Origin: Leishmania infantum JPCM5 | Taxonomy: Eukaryota > Euglenozoa > Kinetoplastea > Trypanosomatida > Trypanosomatidae | Assembly: GCF_000002875.2 (NCBI RefSeq) | Contig: NC_009406.2 | Span: 62,001-126,000 of the forward strand | Reading direction: 5' to 3' | Length of the DNA stretch: 64,000 nt | Part shown: one piece after another, positions 30,684-40,301 of the stretch | Position numbering within the stretch: position 1 is the stretch's first letter | Layout: each line of letters starts with the position of its first letter | The notes under the pieces: model-generated | The model's input: the letters and a program-made list of their open reading frames with translations, nothing else | Told to the model about the DNA's origin: nothing | Databases searched by the model: none | Translations under genes and position numbers: made by a program

Positions 30684-33512
30684 GAGTCCAGCATACCAGA
30701 GCTCGGCAGCGGGCCGCGATGCGACGCTATGCAGAAGGCGAGAAGGCGGGAGGACGGTGCGCGTGCGTGTGTGCGCGATGGTGAATGAGAGACGCTACGA
30801 GGGAGCTCCGGGTTCCCACCTCAGCCCACACAGAAGACCCACACCCGCCGGGAAGCACGAACACAAACCCACGCACAGCGCAACTCCGTTGCGCGCGGCA
30901 GCAAGGCTGTTGCTAAGTGATAGCGGCTGCGTATGCGTACACCTGCACGCCGACCCTCCGCCACCACACCACAGTAACCACAAGCACGCCGGCGGCCGGG
31001 GCACGAGAGTCAGACGGATACAGACAGACAGAGAGAGATGGTGTTCCGCCCGGTTTCTCAGGTGAAAAGCCAAGGCGACGACAATCAGCGGCAGGACAGA
31101 AATGGAACGCCGGCGAATCGATGGCGAATGCAACGGAGGAAACCCAAAATGTATATGTGAACACAAAACTGAAAAGCACGAGTCGTGCGATGCGTGGCGT
31201 CTGCGCGGAGAAGCGAGGGCGAGCGCTGGAGTAGGGGCCAGGCGACGTTAATGAGCCGAATGTCGTGTGCTATGGGGGCTCTCAAGTGGAGGTGGTGCGC
31301 GGGAGTATCACCACTGTCGTGCTGCTCTCAGGTGTGGCCTCCAATGGGGCAGAGAGGGCGTGGGGTTCAAGAAAGAAGTCCTCGTTTTCGCCGCCGTCCA
31401 TGCGACGTGTGCGTGTGTGCACGTGTGGACGGCAGCGATGAGTTGGAAAGGTACGAGAGAAGGAGGAGAGGTGACGATTAGGAAGCAACAAACGCGTGCA
31501 ACAAAGAGAGGCGTGGTACACGGCTAGACAGGTACGAGGATTCGGAACGCTGCACACCTGCGCAAACGCATACGCACACACCATGGGCGATGAGTGCTGC
31601 TCCGTCATGGCGGCATGTACGGGTGGCTTGCGCGATCCGTTGCGGGCCATCCGAATGCCCACGACATCGCACACGCTCGCCACCACCACGACCCGACGAA
31701 CGCCTGACGGTGTCTGCATGGGCGCGCGATACCGTATCGGCGGTCACGGAGGGTGGGAAGCCGGGAATGGTTGAGAGCTGCATCGTGCTTTTCACCTCCC
31801 ACGCACAGAACCCCTTACGGAGTGTTACCACTCGCGAGGGGAGAGGACCAAACGAAGTGTGATTTCGCAGGGCCACCATGAAGCTCTGAGGTACGGGGTA
31901 CACCTTTACGTGTGTGTGCGCGTGCGTGCGTGCCTGCCTGTGTCTTGGTCGCCTCCACTCCAGAGCCGACTCGGCTTGTACTGCTGGCCATGTTCTCCTT
32001 CCGGCCTCTGTGCCGCCTTGCTCGCTGTTCGCTTTCCTTGGTCCGTTGATACGTTAAAAACTCAACCACGCACAGACACACAACGGTGAGAACGCCGCAC
32101 TACAATGAACAGAGAAGCCTCTAGAGTTGTTTTCAAGCATGCATCCGGCATTGCTGGCGCCTGCCTCTCTCTCCGCCTCCCTTTTTGTGGCAGGATGCAT
32201 GACTGCGCTGCTGGTGGCCACTCGTGTTCGCGTCCCGCTTCCGGATGCGTGTGGCCTCACCAAAGCACGGGAGTGACAGCTACACACGCACATATACAGA
32301 GAAGTGAGCCAGTAAGCCAACCAACGAGAGCAAAATGCCGTCGACATCCACACAGGGTGAGGCAGTCACCAATACCCAAACGCATACCCGTACGAAAAAC
32401 AGATGCGGCCGTGCTTTGAGCGGCCCCCCTGTCCCTCCCCACACTACGCCCACCGCCGCACACGCACAGAGCCGGCGAGGAAGCGGAATTGGAGGTGGGG
32501 CAGGAAGGGCCGTCGGGAGGCCTGCGGAGCGGGTCGGGAAACCGGCACCCGAGGAGTGCGCAGGAGTCAATAGAAGCCCAGTCAAAACTCCTTCGCACTT
32601 CGATGTGCTACACGGTTGTCCTCCTCCCACTCCGCGCACAGACACGCATCTCTCGCCGGCCAGCTCCGAAGCTATTCTGCACATATGCGTGTGCTTGTGT
32701 GTGTCTGAGTGCCCCCACCCTTGCTTCCTCTGCCTGCCCGCATACGCGCGCGCGAGAGCATGAGCTTGAGCTTGCGCAGAGAAAGCGACAGCGAACGAAA
32801 AAAGGCGGGCGAGCGGTTTATGTCTCAAGAACGCCCCCGCCCCCCCCCCCGCTCTATCCCCTCCGCCCTCCGCCTCCCCCTTTGTCGGCACTGCAGTGGA
32901 GAACAAGTAGACTGACGAAGTAGTAGCAATGACGGAAAAAGACGCACGGAGACCAATACACGAGGCAGCGCCTGCACAGCACGCGCGTGCCGCATCACGC
33001 CATGGACCGCCTTTCTTTCCTGACTTCCCACCTAGCGCTGCGCGATGCGTGTTGCTCTGCCTGCCGTCGCGATCTTCGGTGTTTCAATGGAGGAGACAGA
33101 GCGGGAGAGGGCAGAACGCCGCGAAGCGCGAGAGAAGAGGGCGCACCCATTCTCATAACGCCCAGAATCGTGCGCGAAACCGCACGAATCCATGAGACCA
33201 GCACCAGCAGCGATTATGGCGTCGATCACCCGCCCCGCCAGCACCCATAGAGAGGCAGCTAAGATAAACAAACCGAAGGGCAACCAAAGAGGAAGGAAAG
33301 AGAAGGAGTGCCACGAGGGCAGAGCGACGGAGAGCGCTCCATCCATCCCGACAGATACCCGACACACAGAGAAAGAGAGAGGGCACTTGTCTGGGAGGAC
33401 ACACACGCACACACGAGAACAGCTAGGTGCCCTACACACCAATTACAGAAATCATACACCTCTACGCACATCTTCGCACACACGTGAAGGGGCCGCCGTG
33501 CAGGCGAGCCGC
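30684..33512. other. 2.8-kb intergenic region, no gene seen
   Basis: Spacer between TRAP-alpha and the phosphatase. A balanced-composition patch at about 31,550-31,880 gives overlapping short frames on both strands and could be an old repeat, but it has no A-rich tail that I can see. A C-run lies at 32,840-32,850. No gene is supported. Confidence 0.55.
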
Positions 33513-34361
33513 TCATTTCTTCTTCTTTGGCGACGCAGACGCACGACGAGAGCGTGAAGTGGACAACTTCTTATGAAGCACCTCATCACGGTAGCGCTGG
33601 TGGTCAGCGTTGATGTATGCCGGATCGTAGCCGGTGCTTCCAGTGCCCATCTCCAGGTGCTTCGCGCCGCTGCCGCTACCGTTGCTGTTACCCTTCGAGT
33701 GCTTCATCGCCTTGATCATCTTCACTACGCCTAACTTGTCACCCACCACGTACGCGATGCCGCCACAGATGGCGAGCAAGGTGAAGTACGTGAGGACCGT
33801 GCGAGGGTCCGTGCCGAGGGGGTCCTCAAGCATAACCGTAGAGTTGAAGGCCGTGATGAAGTACGTCTGGTTCGTTGCCGAATCCTGTACATAGAGGCCG
33901 AGCACCATGTTGAATTCGCCGCTTTCGAGGTGGACGTCCGGGGTGAAGGTGTACTGTATGCTGACCGTCTCCGACTTCTTTACCTCGCGCGCCTGGCGGA
34001 CCACGGAAAAGTTCTGAATAGTCGTGTGGTACTGCTGCGGAGGCTGCAGGAGGCCAACCACGAGGAACACCACCTGTGAGGCTTCGTTGCCGTTGTTTTG
34101 AAAGGCAATCACTACATTTGCCTTCGATCCTGCATGGAAGGAAGGGAAGGATTGCGACGACGCGTTAAGGAACAAGACGCGGCTCACGTAAGGCGCACGG
34201 TCCGCACCGGCCTCCGACTCCGCATACATGTCATCCGCCTCCTCGCCACTGACGTAAATCGCGTTGCTGTCTTCCGCTGGCACCACCTCCGCCACGACGA
34301 TGCTCGCGATAAGCAGCGCCACAAAGGCGAGGACGAACAGCTTGCGCAGTGCACCCGACAT
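33513..34361 (-). CDS. Translocon-associated protein alpha subunit (TRAP-alpha / SSR1)
   Basis: 282 aa from the ATG at 34361; the frame runs on upstream but the leader peptide begins exactly here. A signal peptide at about 1-24 (cleavage after IVVA) is followed by a short acidic segment, a lumenal beta-sandwich at about 55-180, one transmembrane helix at 188-207 (VLTYFTLLAICGGIAYVVGD), and a basic cytosolic tail ending in KKKK. Four N-glycosylation sequons lie in the lumenal part (N66, N117, N164, N173). This is the TRAP-alpha layout, and the ASSQSFPSFHAGSKANVVIAFQNNG region matches the family. It is an ER membrane subunit that sits beside Sec61 and assists translocation of secretory proteins. 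The poly-lysine end may act as an ER retention or ribosome-contact tail. Confidence 0.93.
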   Translation of the reverse strand: MSGALRKLFVLAFVALLIASIVVAEVVPAEDSNAIYVSGEEADDMYAESEAGADRAPYVSRVLFLNASSQSFPSFHAGSKANVVIAFQNNGNEASQVVFLVVGLLQPPQQYHTTIQNFSVVRQAREVKKSETVSIQYTFTPDVHLESGEFNMVLGLYVQDSATNQTYFITAFNSTVMLEDPLGTDPRTVLTYFTLLAICGGIAYVVGDKLGVVKMIKAMKHSKGNSNGSGSGAKHLEMGTGSTGYDPAYINADHQRYRDEVLHKKLSTSRSRRASASPKKKK

Positions 34362-34471
34362 GTTCGTGCGGTTCTCGTCTCGACTGGTCTTCTGTGTAGT
34401 GTTGTTCGTTGGGTGGCGTGCTTCCTCTACCGCTCCCCCTTCCACGCCGTCAGACTTCCAGTGATGAAGGA

Positions 34472-34496
34472 CTGAGAGTGAACGAAAGGGAAAGGG
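34472..34496 (-). promoter_or_regulatory. Probable spliced-leader acceptor for TRAP-alpha
   Basis: The transcribed strand reads a C/T tract (complement of about 34,474-34,496) followed by AG at the complement of 34,472-34,473, 111 nt before the ATG. This excludes most of the upstream extension of the reading frame. Confidence 0.5.
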
Positions 34497-35815
34497 CTGA
34501 AGGCGACACAAGCGACAACCGCAAACACACACACACAACAACAAAACAAGGGCTCAAAAAACGGAACAAGTCTTCCCTTCCTGAACGAGAATGAGCCCGT
34601 GGCGTAGACACGATGAGCTTCCGATGTGCTTTCTTCTTCTGATCGTCCGATCGTTGCTGGTTGTGCGCGTGTGCATGAGTGGGGGGGGGGGCTTAGAGAG
34701 AGGGGGAGGGGGAAGTGCTGAGAGAGGGAGCGGTTGCGAGATTCATGGGGCGCGTTCGATGCCAAGGAGAGACGGGATGTAAAGGGGGGGTGGCGGTTGA
34801 CGGCGCTGGGGAGTGCGAGTGGCATCAAAAACACGCTAGAGCACCGAGCATGGGAGCACATTGCTGTGCTGTGCTCAACCTCTGCCCTGACAGAGAGATA
34901 TCAGACTGACAAACGCACACACATAGCGGCAGTGTCAGCGTTGGAGCGGCTGCCAAGTCGGCATTCCGGTCTCGTGCATCGGTTCCTCTCGCGCCTGGTG
35001 CTCCACCATGTACTCAGGGAGAGCACGGACACATCCATGCGGGGGCGCATCGCTCAGCGGAGTGTTTGTGTGCAGGGAGCTGGGGTCCGCAAAAGAGAAG
35101 GAGTATGCCGAGGACACATCCAGTTGTTGGAGAGCCTATCGTGTTGCTCGGAGTTTCTGTGCTGCTCTTCGTTTTTTATTTATCCAGCGCGCGTGTGATG
35201 ACGCCCATCCACGACCCCACCACCACCTTAGCGCGTGTCTCCTCTCGCCCACCTCCGTCTTCATCATCGGATACCGACGGAAAGCTAGGGTGAGGAGAGC
35301 GGGAGCAGAAACGAGGGACGAGACGGAGGCGAAAACGACGGATGGGGGGGGGGGAGAGTAGTGTAGTGGTTGCGGTGGTAGTGAGGCGGGAGAGTGAGGA
35401 AAAGGGAGAGGACGAAAAGGCGGGCACCGAACAACGACGGCACAGACAGAGGCACGCGTGCGCCGAGGACCCGGTGCGATGCCGGCCAACAACACAAGGA
35501 CAGAGCAAGTGTTCGGAGAGAGGCTGTGCGTGGGGGCGAGGGGGGGCACCGGCGGAGCAGAGGCGACCAAAACAGCAAAGCCAGATAACAGCGCCACATA
35601 CCCCCTCCCCTGCCCTAACTTTCCATTTGCCCCTGAGGAGAGACACAAAGCCGGAAAGGAGGCGGCGGCAGCGTCGTACGTGCGAGTCGGCAGGACGGTT
35701 TGCACTCTTCCGATCATCGTGCTCCGTGGTGCACCTTTGCAAGACGGCGTTCATTGCCAGCGGCGGAACAGCAAGACAAAACCAGTGCCCACGATGGAGC
35801 TCCACGCCCACGCAG
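34497..35815. other. Intergenic region, no gene seen
   Basis: Contains G-runs on the plus strand at 34,681-34,691 and 35,345-35,353, and a mixed-composition patch at about 34,790-35,160. It includes the probable 3' UTR of the small Tim gene. No coding frame is supported. Confidence 0.55.
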
Positions 35816-36043
35816 TTACATCAGTTTCTTGCCCCCGCCTTGAGTCTTGCGATCCAGCGAGTTGGAGATGATCTTGTTGGTGTGCAGGTACCGCCACGAA
35901 CAGCGATCAATGCAGTGCACCTCGTCCTTGGTGAGCTCTGCATCCTTGTACAGGTCCTTGCAGCACAAATTAAAGCACTCCTCCCGCAAGGAGCTCATCA
36001 TCGTCTCTATGCGGAACGACTCTTGCTTGACGCCCAAATTCAT
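35816..36043 (-). CDS. Small Tim chaperone (Tim9/10/8/13 family)
   Basis: 75 aa from an ATG at 36043. Twin CX3C motifs define the family: C23-x3-C27 (CFNLC) and C44-x3-C48 (CIDRC), separated by 16 residues and each inside a predicted helix. The length is normal. Such proteins form hexameric rings in the mitochondrial intermembrane space, oxidised by the Mia40-type relay or its substitute, and escort hydrophobic carrier and Tim precursors. The N terminus is short and carries no presequence, as usual. I cannot tell which of the trypanosomatid small Tims it is. It is easy to miss because of its size, but the cysteine pattern and the splice signal upstream make it secure. Confidence 0.92.
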   Translation of the reverse strand: MNLGVKQESFRIETMMSSLREECFNLCCKDLYKDAELTKDEVHCIDRCSWRYLHTNKIISNSLDRKTQGGGKKLM

Positions 36044-36090
36044 TGCTGCTACTGCTCACACACGTGCACACACGCCAAGCTGACGACACC

Positions 36091-36116
36091 CTCCAGCGTG
36101 GGGAGAACAGAAGAAA
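36091..36116 (-). promoter_or_regulatory. Probable spliced-leader acceptor for the small Tim gene
   Basis: A pyrimidine-rich tract (complement of 36,097-36,116, TTTCTTCTGTTCTCCCC) followed by GGAG, with the AG at the complement of 36,091-36,092. This gives a 5' UTR of about 48 nt. Confidence 0.5.
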
Positions 36117-38248
36117 TTATATCGGGCACGTAGGGGGAAGGGGGGCGCCCACACCGACAGCAGCGATAACGGCAACGGCAACGAGCAAACGCGAGCGTGC
36201 GTGCGAGTGTGCGCGCGTATGTTTGCGGCGTGTGTAGAGGACGAGGACGGAGAGAGAAGAGGGTGGTTGGGGAGAGATGAGCAGCATCAACAGAGGAGTT
36301 GGTGAAAGAGAGCATAACAGGGGAACAACGCCGAAAAAAAAAGGCGCACCATACCGCGTCATAACGGCCAAAGGCCAAGCCAAGGCTGATGCCGACGGGA
36401 GCAGAGAGGAAGAGACGCTGGGAGGCAGGCAGGATCAGGAATGAGGGAAGGCGTCAGAGACGCACATATTTAGCAGCAAAAGACAGCGAGCGACCGTTTT
36501 GGCGGAGGGCACTTGCGCAAGTGGCTCCAACCGCTCAGCTCGTTTTCTCTTCTAGGCCACTCATGCTCATACTGAGATCCCCGTCCCCCCTCCACACACG
36601 CACGCCTTCCAGACCTTCTCAGCGCTCACAGAGCTTGACAGTTCTTATGCGGGCGGCGTGCGTAGCTGTGGCTTGGTTTACTTATCGACGCATACCGCGC
36701 GTGAACGCGGCCGGATGCAAGTCCTCCACAGAGAAAAAAGAGGTCGAATGCCTTCCACTCCATTTTCCTTCCTCTTAGCTCCCCTCCTCGCCGGGTGTGT
36801 AGGCAAGGCATGCTGTTAGTGGAGAGCACGCCGACAACATCGTCGCTGAGGCGTCCGTGACGAAGAGAGAGAGAGAGTCAGCTGCTGAGGAATGTTTCTT
36901 TAGACATCTACCTTCCTGTTAAAGCCCCCGTCGTGAGCGTCCCTGAAGACGGCGCAGTCAGATGCGACAGGGGAAACACAAGAGGAGACGAAGATGAGCA
37001 AAACATCGATAGGGAACGGCATGTAACTTGGCAACGAGAACTGGAACAAGAACAGAAGACACACACACAGGGAAAGATGAAAGGGGGCGGTGGTGGGCGT
37101 GAAGAGATGCATTTGAAGAATAGGATGCCGCTGCTGGAGGGTTAGGGGGAGGGGTGTAGGCGCAGCGTCGGCAGTGCCATGAGATGCGTTCTCACAAGTA
37201 CCACTTATGCTGGTGTACACGAAGTGAAGTGGCGAAAGGATTAAGGAGGGGTGCGATTCAACGCAGCGATGATTATATCTGCAGATAGGTGGACAAGACA
37301 AGAGAGGGGGTCTGGCAAACCGTACATACACCGGTCACACATCAACGGGCTTCTTCCACAATTCCTGTACATCCGATGTCTATCCAAACGGTCACCTAGA
37401 AACGCGTTCATTACCTTTGGACCCCCCTCCAATCCGCACGACCTGAACCCAATCCCCCTCTACCTGCTCCTCATCTCCCTCCCCTCCCTCCCCTACTTCT
37501 CTACCGTTTCTCCGTTTACTATTATTATTTTGCAGCATTCAAACATTCTCCATCGTTTGTGTGCGCGCGTCTTGCGTCCTTCGCGTTCACTGGTCTGCTT
37601 TTTTGCTCTTTGTGGACATGCACTTCAGCACCACCGTCACCGCCTTATATATATATTGGGGTCATCCTCATTGTGTTGCCACGGTAAGAACGGTTATCCT
37701 TAACTGACTCCACGCAACCCCCTCACTCCCCCCCCCTCACCCACGAGAGAGGAAAAAAGAACACAACGCACCGACACGAGCAGAAAGACATAACGAGGCC
37801 AGATGTAGGAGAGGGAGTGACGCATGGTTCCTCCGACACCACGATCGCGAGCCCGAGGACGCGAAGCGGTGTCCGTGCAACGACAGTCAAGCGCGCACAC
37901 ACACTACACTAAAGGGTATCCTGGTAGCATCCGCAGACTGCTGCATCGGCATCACCCTCGTTGCTACTCCGCGCTTTCTCCTGTTTTCCGAGCGTCGCTG
38001 TTTTCAGTCACACGTGCATCGCCACTGCTTCACCTCACCCAACAGCAACAAACCAAGCCAGTGAGAGAGCCTGATGTAGGCCTGAATGCGTGTGCGTGTT
38101 TGCGCCCACACAGCGCATTATGTGGTCACACCGTACACTGAGCGTGCACACCGCCCTCTGTCTTGCCACATGTCCTCTTCACGGCTGGCCCGTAAGGAGT
38201 GCAACTGGCCACTGCACCTGTCTCCGTTCATTCAAAGGAAATACGCAG
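36117..38248. other. 2.1-kb intergenic region, no gene seen
   Basis: The left part is purine-rich on the plus strand as usual. From about 37,430 to 38,050 the plus strand becomes C/T-rich, with a clear polypyrimidine tract and CAG near 37,515-37,536, the reverse of the window's trend. No coding frame is supported in either part. Confidence 0.5.
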
Positions 38249-38632
38249 TCAATTTCGCGTCGCCAAGCAGTCCTGGGAAGGTGGAGAACAGCTCATTCTA
38301 AATCCGGCTAATACTCTTACGCATGCACAGACGCAGGTTGATATATTTTGAATGCACAGGAGACTCGCCAGCATGGAGATGGACTTCCCCTGCACAATTA
38401 TCGGTGCCAGGAGCTGGCTCAGCGACGCCTCTGTGGACGCGACCAGAGCGCCGTTTGCGCCAACAACGCCGCTACCGATGCAGCCGATACCGCACAGCGG
38501 CGATGCCACAAGGCCATGTGCTGTGCTGGAGAAAGCATTAGGCCGAACAAAACCGGTGGCCAGCGGACTGAAGCACGCATTCAGGTGTCGCTGCGTGAAG
38601 CTGCGACCCATGTAGTAGACAGAGCGGCGCAT
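38249..38632 (-). CDS. Possible small hypothetical gene
   Basis: 127 aa from an ATG at 38632, or 120 aa from a second in-frame ATG at 38611. The central part (about residues 30-90) reads GIGCIGSGVVGANGALVAST and SQLLAPIIVQGKSISMLASL, mildly hydrophobic, Gly/Ala/Ser-rich, with mostly G or C in third codon positions, unlike the surrounding spacer. The C-terminal third, with its Cys-Val run, looks less like coding sequence. The N terminus (MGRSFTQRHLNACFSPLATGF) could be a mitochondrial presequence. I recognise no family. The opposite strand is also open for 87 codons but with poorer codon bias. A real small gene and a chance frame in an old repeat are both possible. Confidence 0.35.
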   Translation of the reverse strand: MRRSVYYMGRSFTQRHLNACFSPLATGFVRPNAFSSTAHGLVASPLCGIGCIGSGVVGANGALVASTEASLSQLLAPIIVQGKSISMLASLLCIQNISTCVCACVRVLAGFRMSCSPPSQDCLATRN

Positions 38633-40301
38633 GTGACCGCGACAACCTCCCAGAGATGAAAAATGAACAGAGAACAATCTGTGAAGAGGGGGTGGGGTGG
38701 GGATAGAGGTAGAGGGCGTCGACGAGAGGCAGCCCGAGATGATGCTTTATGTGTACGTCTTCGTTGGTATGAGGCACAGCACGGCAAGGGAGGAAAAAGG
38801 GAGGAGAGCTGTAAAGGGTTAGCCCCGCAGCACACGCAGTATGAAGTCACTGCAACTGCCGTTCATAAGACGTGTGAGCATGTTCGTGCGCGAGGAATGA
38901 CCAGGGGGGGGAGATGGCACAGTCGGTAGCGGCCGTGTCGGCCCGAGAGAGGAGGGGGAGGAGACAGAGGAGGTGAGTGCAGGAGGAGGCAACAGGGTTG
39001 CATATACATTGTGTGCCTCGATGTGAGCCAATACAAAAGTGATGGCCAGACCAGCTGTAATACATACATGTGAAAAGGGTGGCACTTGGTTCGTGCAAAA
39101 GCCGCAAGAGAGAGAGCAGTCAGACGGTTGGGAGAAGGGACGCACACACTCGGCGCACCGATTTACACGCGCACGTACCGTTTTTATCGTTACCTGCAAT
39201 CCATCGAGCCGCAGATTTCTTCAGGAAAGTAGAACGCGAAAGCCGGCACGCACGTCCCTCTGCGTCCTCTGCCCGTCCAGGCCCTTTAGCGTAACGTAGG
39301 GCGGTCGCCAGTTGGTAAATAAAATGAAAACCTTGTCGATGTTGCTCGTTGCGTGCGTGCGTGTGCGCGCGCTTCCAATGGATTCTACTCTTCCTCCAGC
39401 GGCCTCTGCAGCGAAGTGACAGAAAGACAGGGAGGGGAGGGGAGGGGGGGAGGGGGGCTGGCGGAGTGCGGCGATGTGATGAGCGCGCTGTAGCCGTCGG
39501 GAACGGGACAGAGAAAGGAAAGCCACCACACACTCCTGTATGAAAAGCACGTGCTCCAAGGTGAGAGCCGCCACATTAGTGACACCTGCAGATGACCACA
39601 CACATACGCGCATATAGAGCGATAACACCCCCATGTTGCTGGGATAAACGCACACCCCGCGCAGGGTGGGAGGGGGACGAGGCGGGCCCCGAGGAAAACA
39701 CGAAACGGAACAAAGCACGAAGTACGCCTCTCCACATGTGAGCGCACCTCAGCACAACCACAACGGTGTACAAAAAGAGGAAACGTGCGGTCGGCAGTGA
39801 AGGAGAGGCACTTGAGATGAGGGGAAGGGTGGAGTAGCGGATGAGAAGTCGCCCAAACACATATACCATCACATACATGGAGCCCTTTTCCATCTCCCCT
39901 CCTCACGCCATCGTCACCCGCAGGTTGCGGGGGGTGGGGCAGACACACACACACAGAGACACACAGACAGACACACTCCCACACCTGCCATCATCACGGC
40001 AAGTCGTACTAAATGACTCCAGTGCTCTCTCACGCCCCGACAGCCGCCTCGCCTTACACCCCTCCTTCTTTCTCCCCTTCTCTCCTTCCGCCTCCTTTCT
40101 TGGCTGCTCCTCTCGTTAGTCAGCGCAAACGACACATGCTGCCATCCAGCGCCAAGTAGAGAGACGCTGGAGGATGTGGTGCTAAAGTGGGAGGACGGCG
40201 GGGCCGGCAGCACCAAGAGGGTTCGCGTGGCAGCATCAAAGGAGTGCATGCCCTTGTCACACCCATTAATGACATTCGGTCTTGTAGGATTGCGTCAAGG
40301 C
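38633..40301. other. Intergenic region, no gene seen
   Basis: Mixed spacer with a purine tract near 39,431-39,458 on the plus strand and CA runs near 39,944-39,956. It probably contains the 3' UTR of the 841-aa gene. No coding frame is supported. Confidence 0.55.

Noticed and set aside
31496..31862. Overlapping short frames on both strands in a balanced-composition patch
   Set aside because: No frame stands out, no A-rich tail is visible, and there is no match by eye to the two SIDER-like blocks.
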